Shown here one piece after another: positions 43,271 to 43,560 of a stretch of DNA of 43,560 nt. This stretch comes from Thermoguttaceae bacterium (GTDB lineage: Bacteria; Planctomycetota; Planctomycetia; Pirellulales; Thermoguttaceae). The translations under genes were made by a program, and so were the position numbers. The notes below the pieces were generated by a model. That model was not told where the DNA came from. It worked only from the letters and a program-made list of their open reading frames with translations, and searched no databases. The stretch's first letter is position 1; each line of letters starts with the position of its first letter. The stretch spans positions 1 to 43,560 of the forward strand of contig JAGBDN010000097.1 of assembly GCA_017937485.1 (NCBI GenBank), read 5' to 3'.

Positions 43271-43560
43271 GGAAAGAAGCGGAAAGAAGCGGAAAGAAGC
43301 GGAAAGAAACGGAAAGAAACGGAAGGAAGCGGAAAGAAACGGAAAGAAACGGAAAGAAACGGAAAGAAGCGGAAAGAAGCGGAAAGAAGCGGAAAGAAGC
43401 GGAAAGAAGCGGAAAGAAACGGAAAGAAACGGAAAGAAACGGAAAGAAACGGAAAGAAACGGAAAGAAACGGAAAGAAACGGAAAGAAACGGAAAGAAAC
43501 GGAAAGAAACGTAAAGAAACGGAAAGAAACGGAAAGAAACGGAAAGAAACGGAAAGAAAC
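43271..43560. repeat. 10-bp tandem array, at least 29 units, cut by the window edge
   Basis: Perfectly phased decamers fill 43271 to the last base. Nineteen units are GGAAAGAAAC, eight are GGAAAGAAGC, one GGAAGGAAGC and one GTAAAGAAAC. The AAGC form is clustered (43271-43300 and 43361-43410). One strand is nine-tenths purine. The array starts 12 bases after the sialidase terminator and continues past the window. Confidence 0.97.

Noticed and set aside
43179..43514. Lys/Arg/Glu-rich open frame over the decamer array
   Set aside because: A 10-bp repeat without stops is open in every frame; the peptide is a consequence of the repeat.

Overview
The window reads as chromosomal DNA of an anaerobic planctomycete, probably an animal-gut lineage near the Pirellulales/Thermoguttaceae. 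This is inferred from gene content and style, not from a marker gene. The DNA is very CpG-rich, with NCG codons favoured throughout. Several genes are typical of Planctomycetota: secreted proteins without known domains, a Tat-exported ThuA protein, an OleC-like AMP ligase, and LptE and BamD-like lipoproteins that imply an outer membrane. A group-B-type [FeFe] hydrogenase suggests fermentative anaerobic life, and a secreted sialidase suggests feeding on host glycans. I support 26 protein genes and one tRNA-His. There is no rRNA, CRISPR array, transposase, integrase or prophage.

Layout. 0.5-6.9 kb: a secreted protein on the minus strand, diverging from an HD phosphohydrolase and a GT39-like membrane glycosyltransferase. 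7.1-10.8 kb: a minus-strand recO / BamD-like / lptE cluster linking recombination repair with outer-membrane assembly. 11.1-11.3 kb: tRNA-His with its own promoter and terminator. 11.6-17.4 kb: a polyprenyl-phosphate sugar-1-phosphate transferase, a heparinase II/III-type protein and a membrane-anchored protein, probably for surface polysaccharide. 17.7-22.1 kb: an acyl-CoA ligase, ybaK and a MATE exporter. 22.5-26.4 kb: a LysM + YkuD-like protein lacking its catalytic residues, and the hydrogenase. 26.6-27.0 kb: a composite minisatellite. 27.0-29.9 kb: the OleC-like ligase and the ThuA protein. 30.4-36.8 kb: tyrA-purL (overlapping), purQ and an HD protein with an Arg/Gly/Asn-rich N-terminus. 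36.9-43.2 kb: a stand-alone condensation-domain protein, a DegT-type aminotransferase, a membrane protein ending in seven near-identical 18-residue repeats, and the sialidase. The window ends inside a 10-bp tandem array.

Many promoters match the bacterial sigma70 consensus (TTGAC-like box, 16-17 bp, TATAAT-like box), and most transcription units end at clear hairpins. These sites also decide several starts: long N-terminal extensions of recO, the MATE gene and the 17.7-kb ligase run into or past promoter boxes and are rejected.

The most unusual signals are the catalytically dead L,D-transpeptidase-like protein, the abundance of tandem repeats at several scales, hydrophilic low-complexity inserts inside otherwise conserved enzymes (TyrA, hydrogenase, glycosyltransferase, heparinase-like), and a sequence resemblance between the TyrA insert and the intergenic minisatellite. 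I see no clear multi-gene defence or mobile system.
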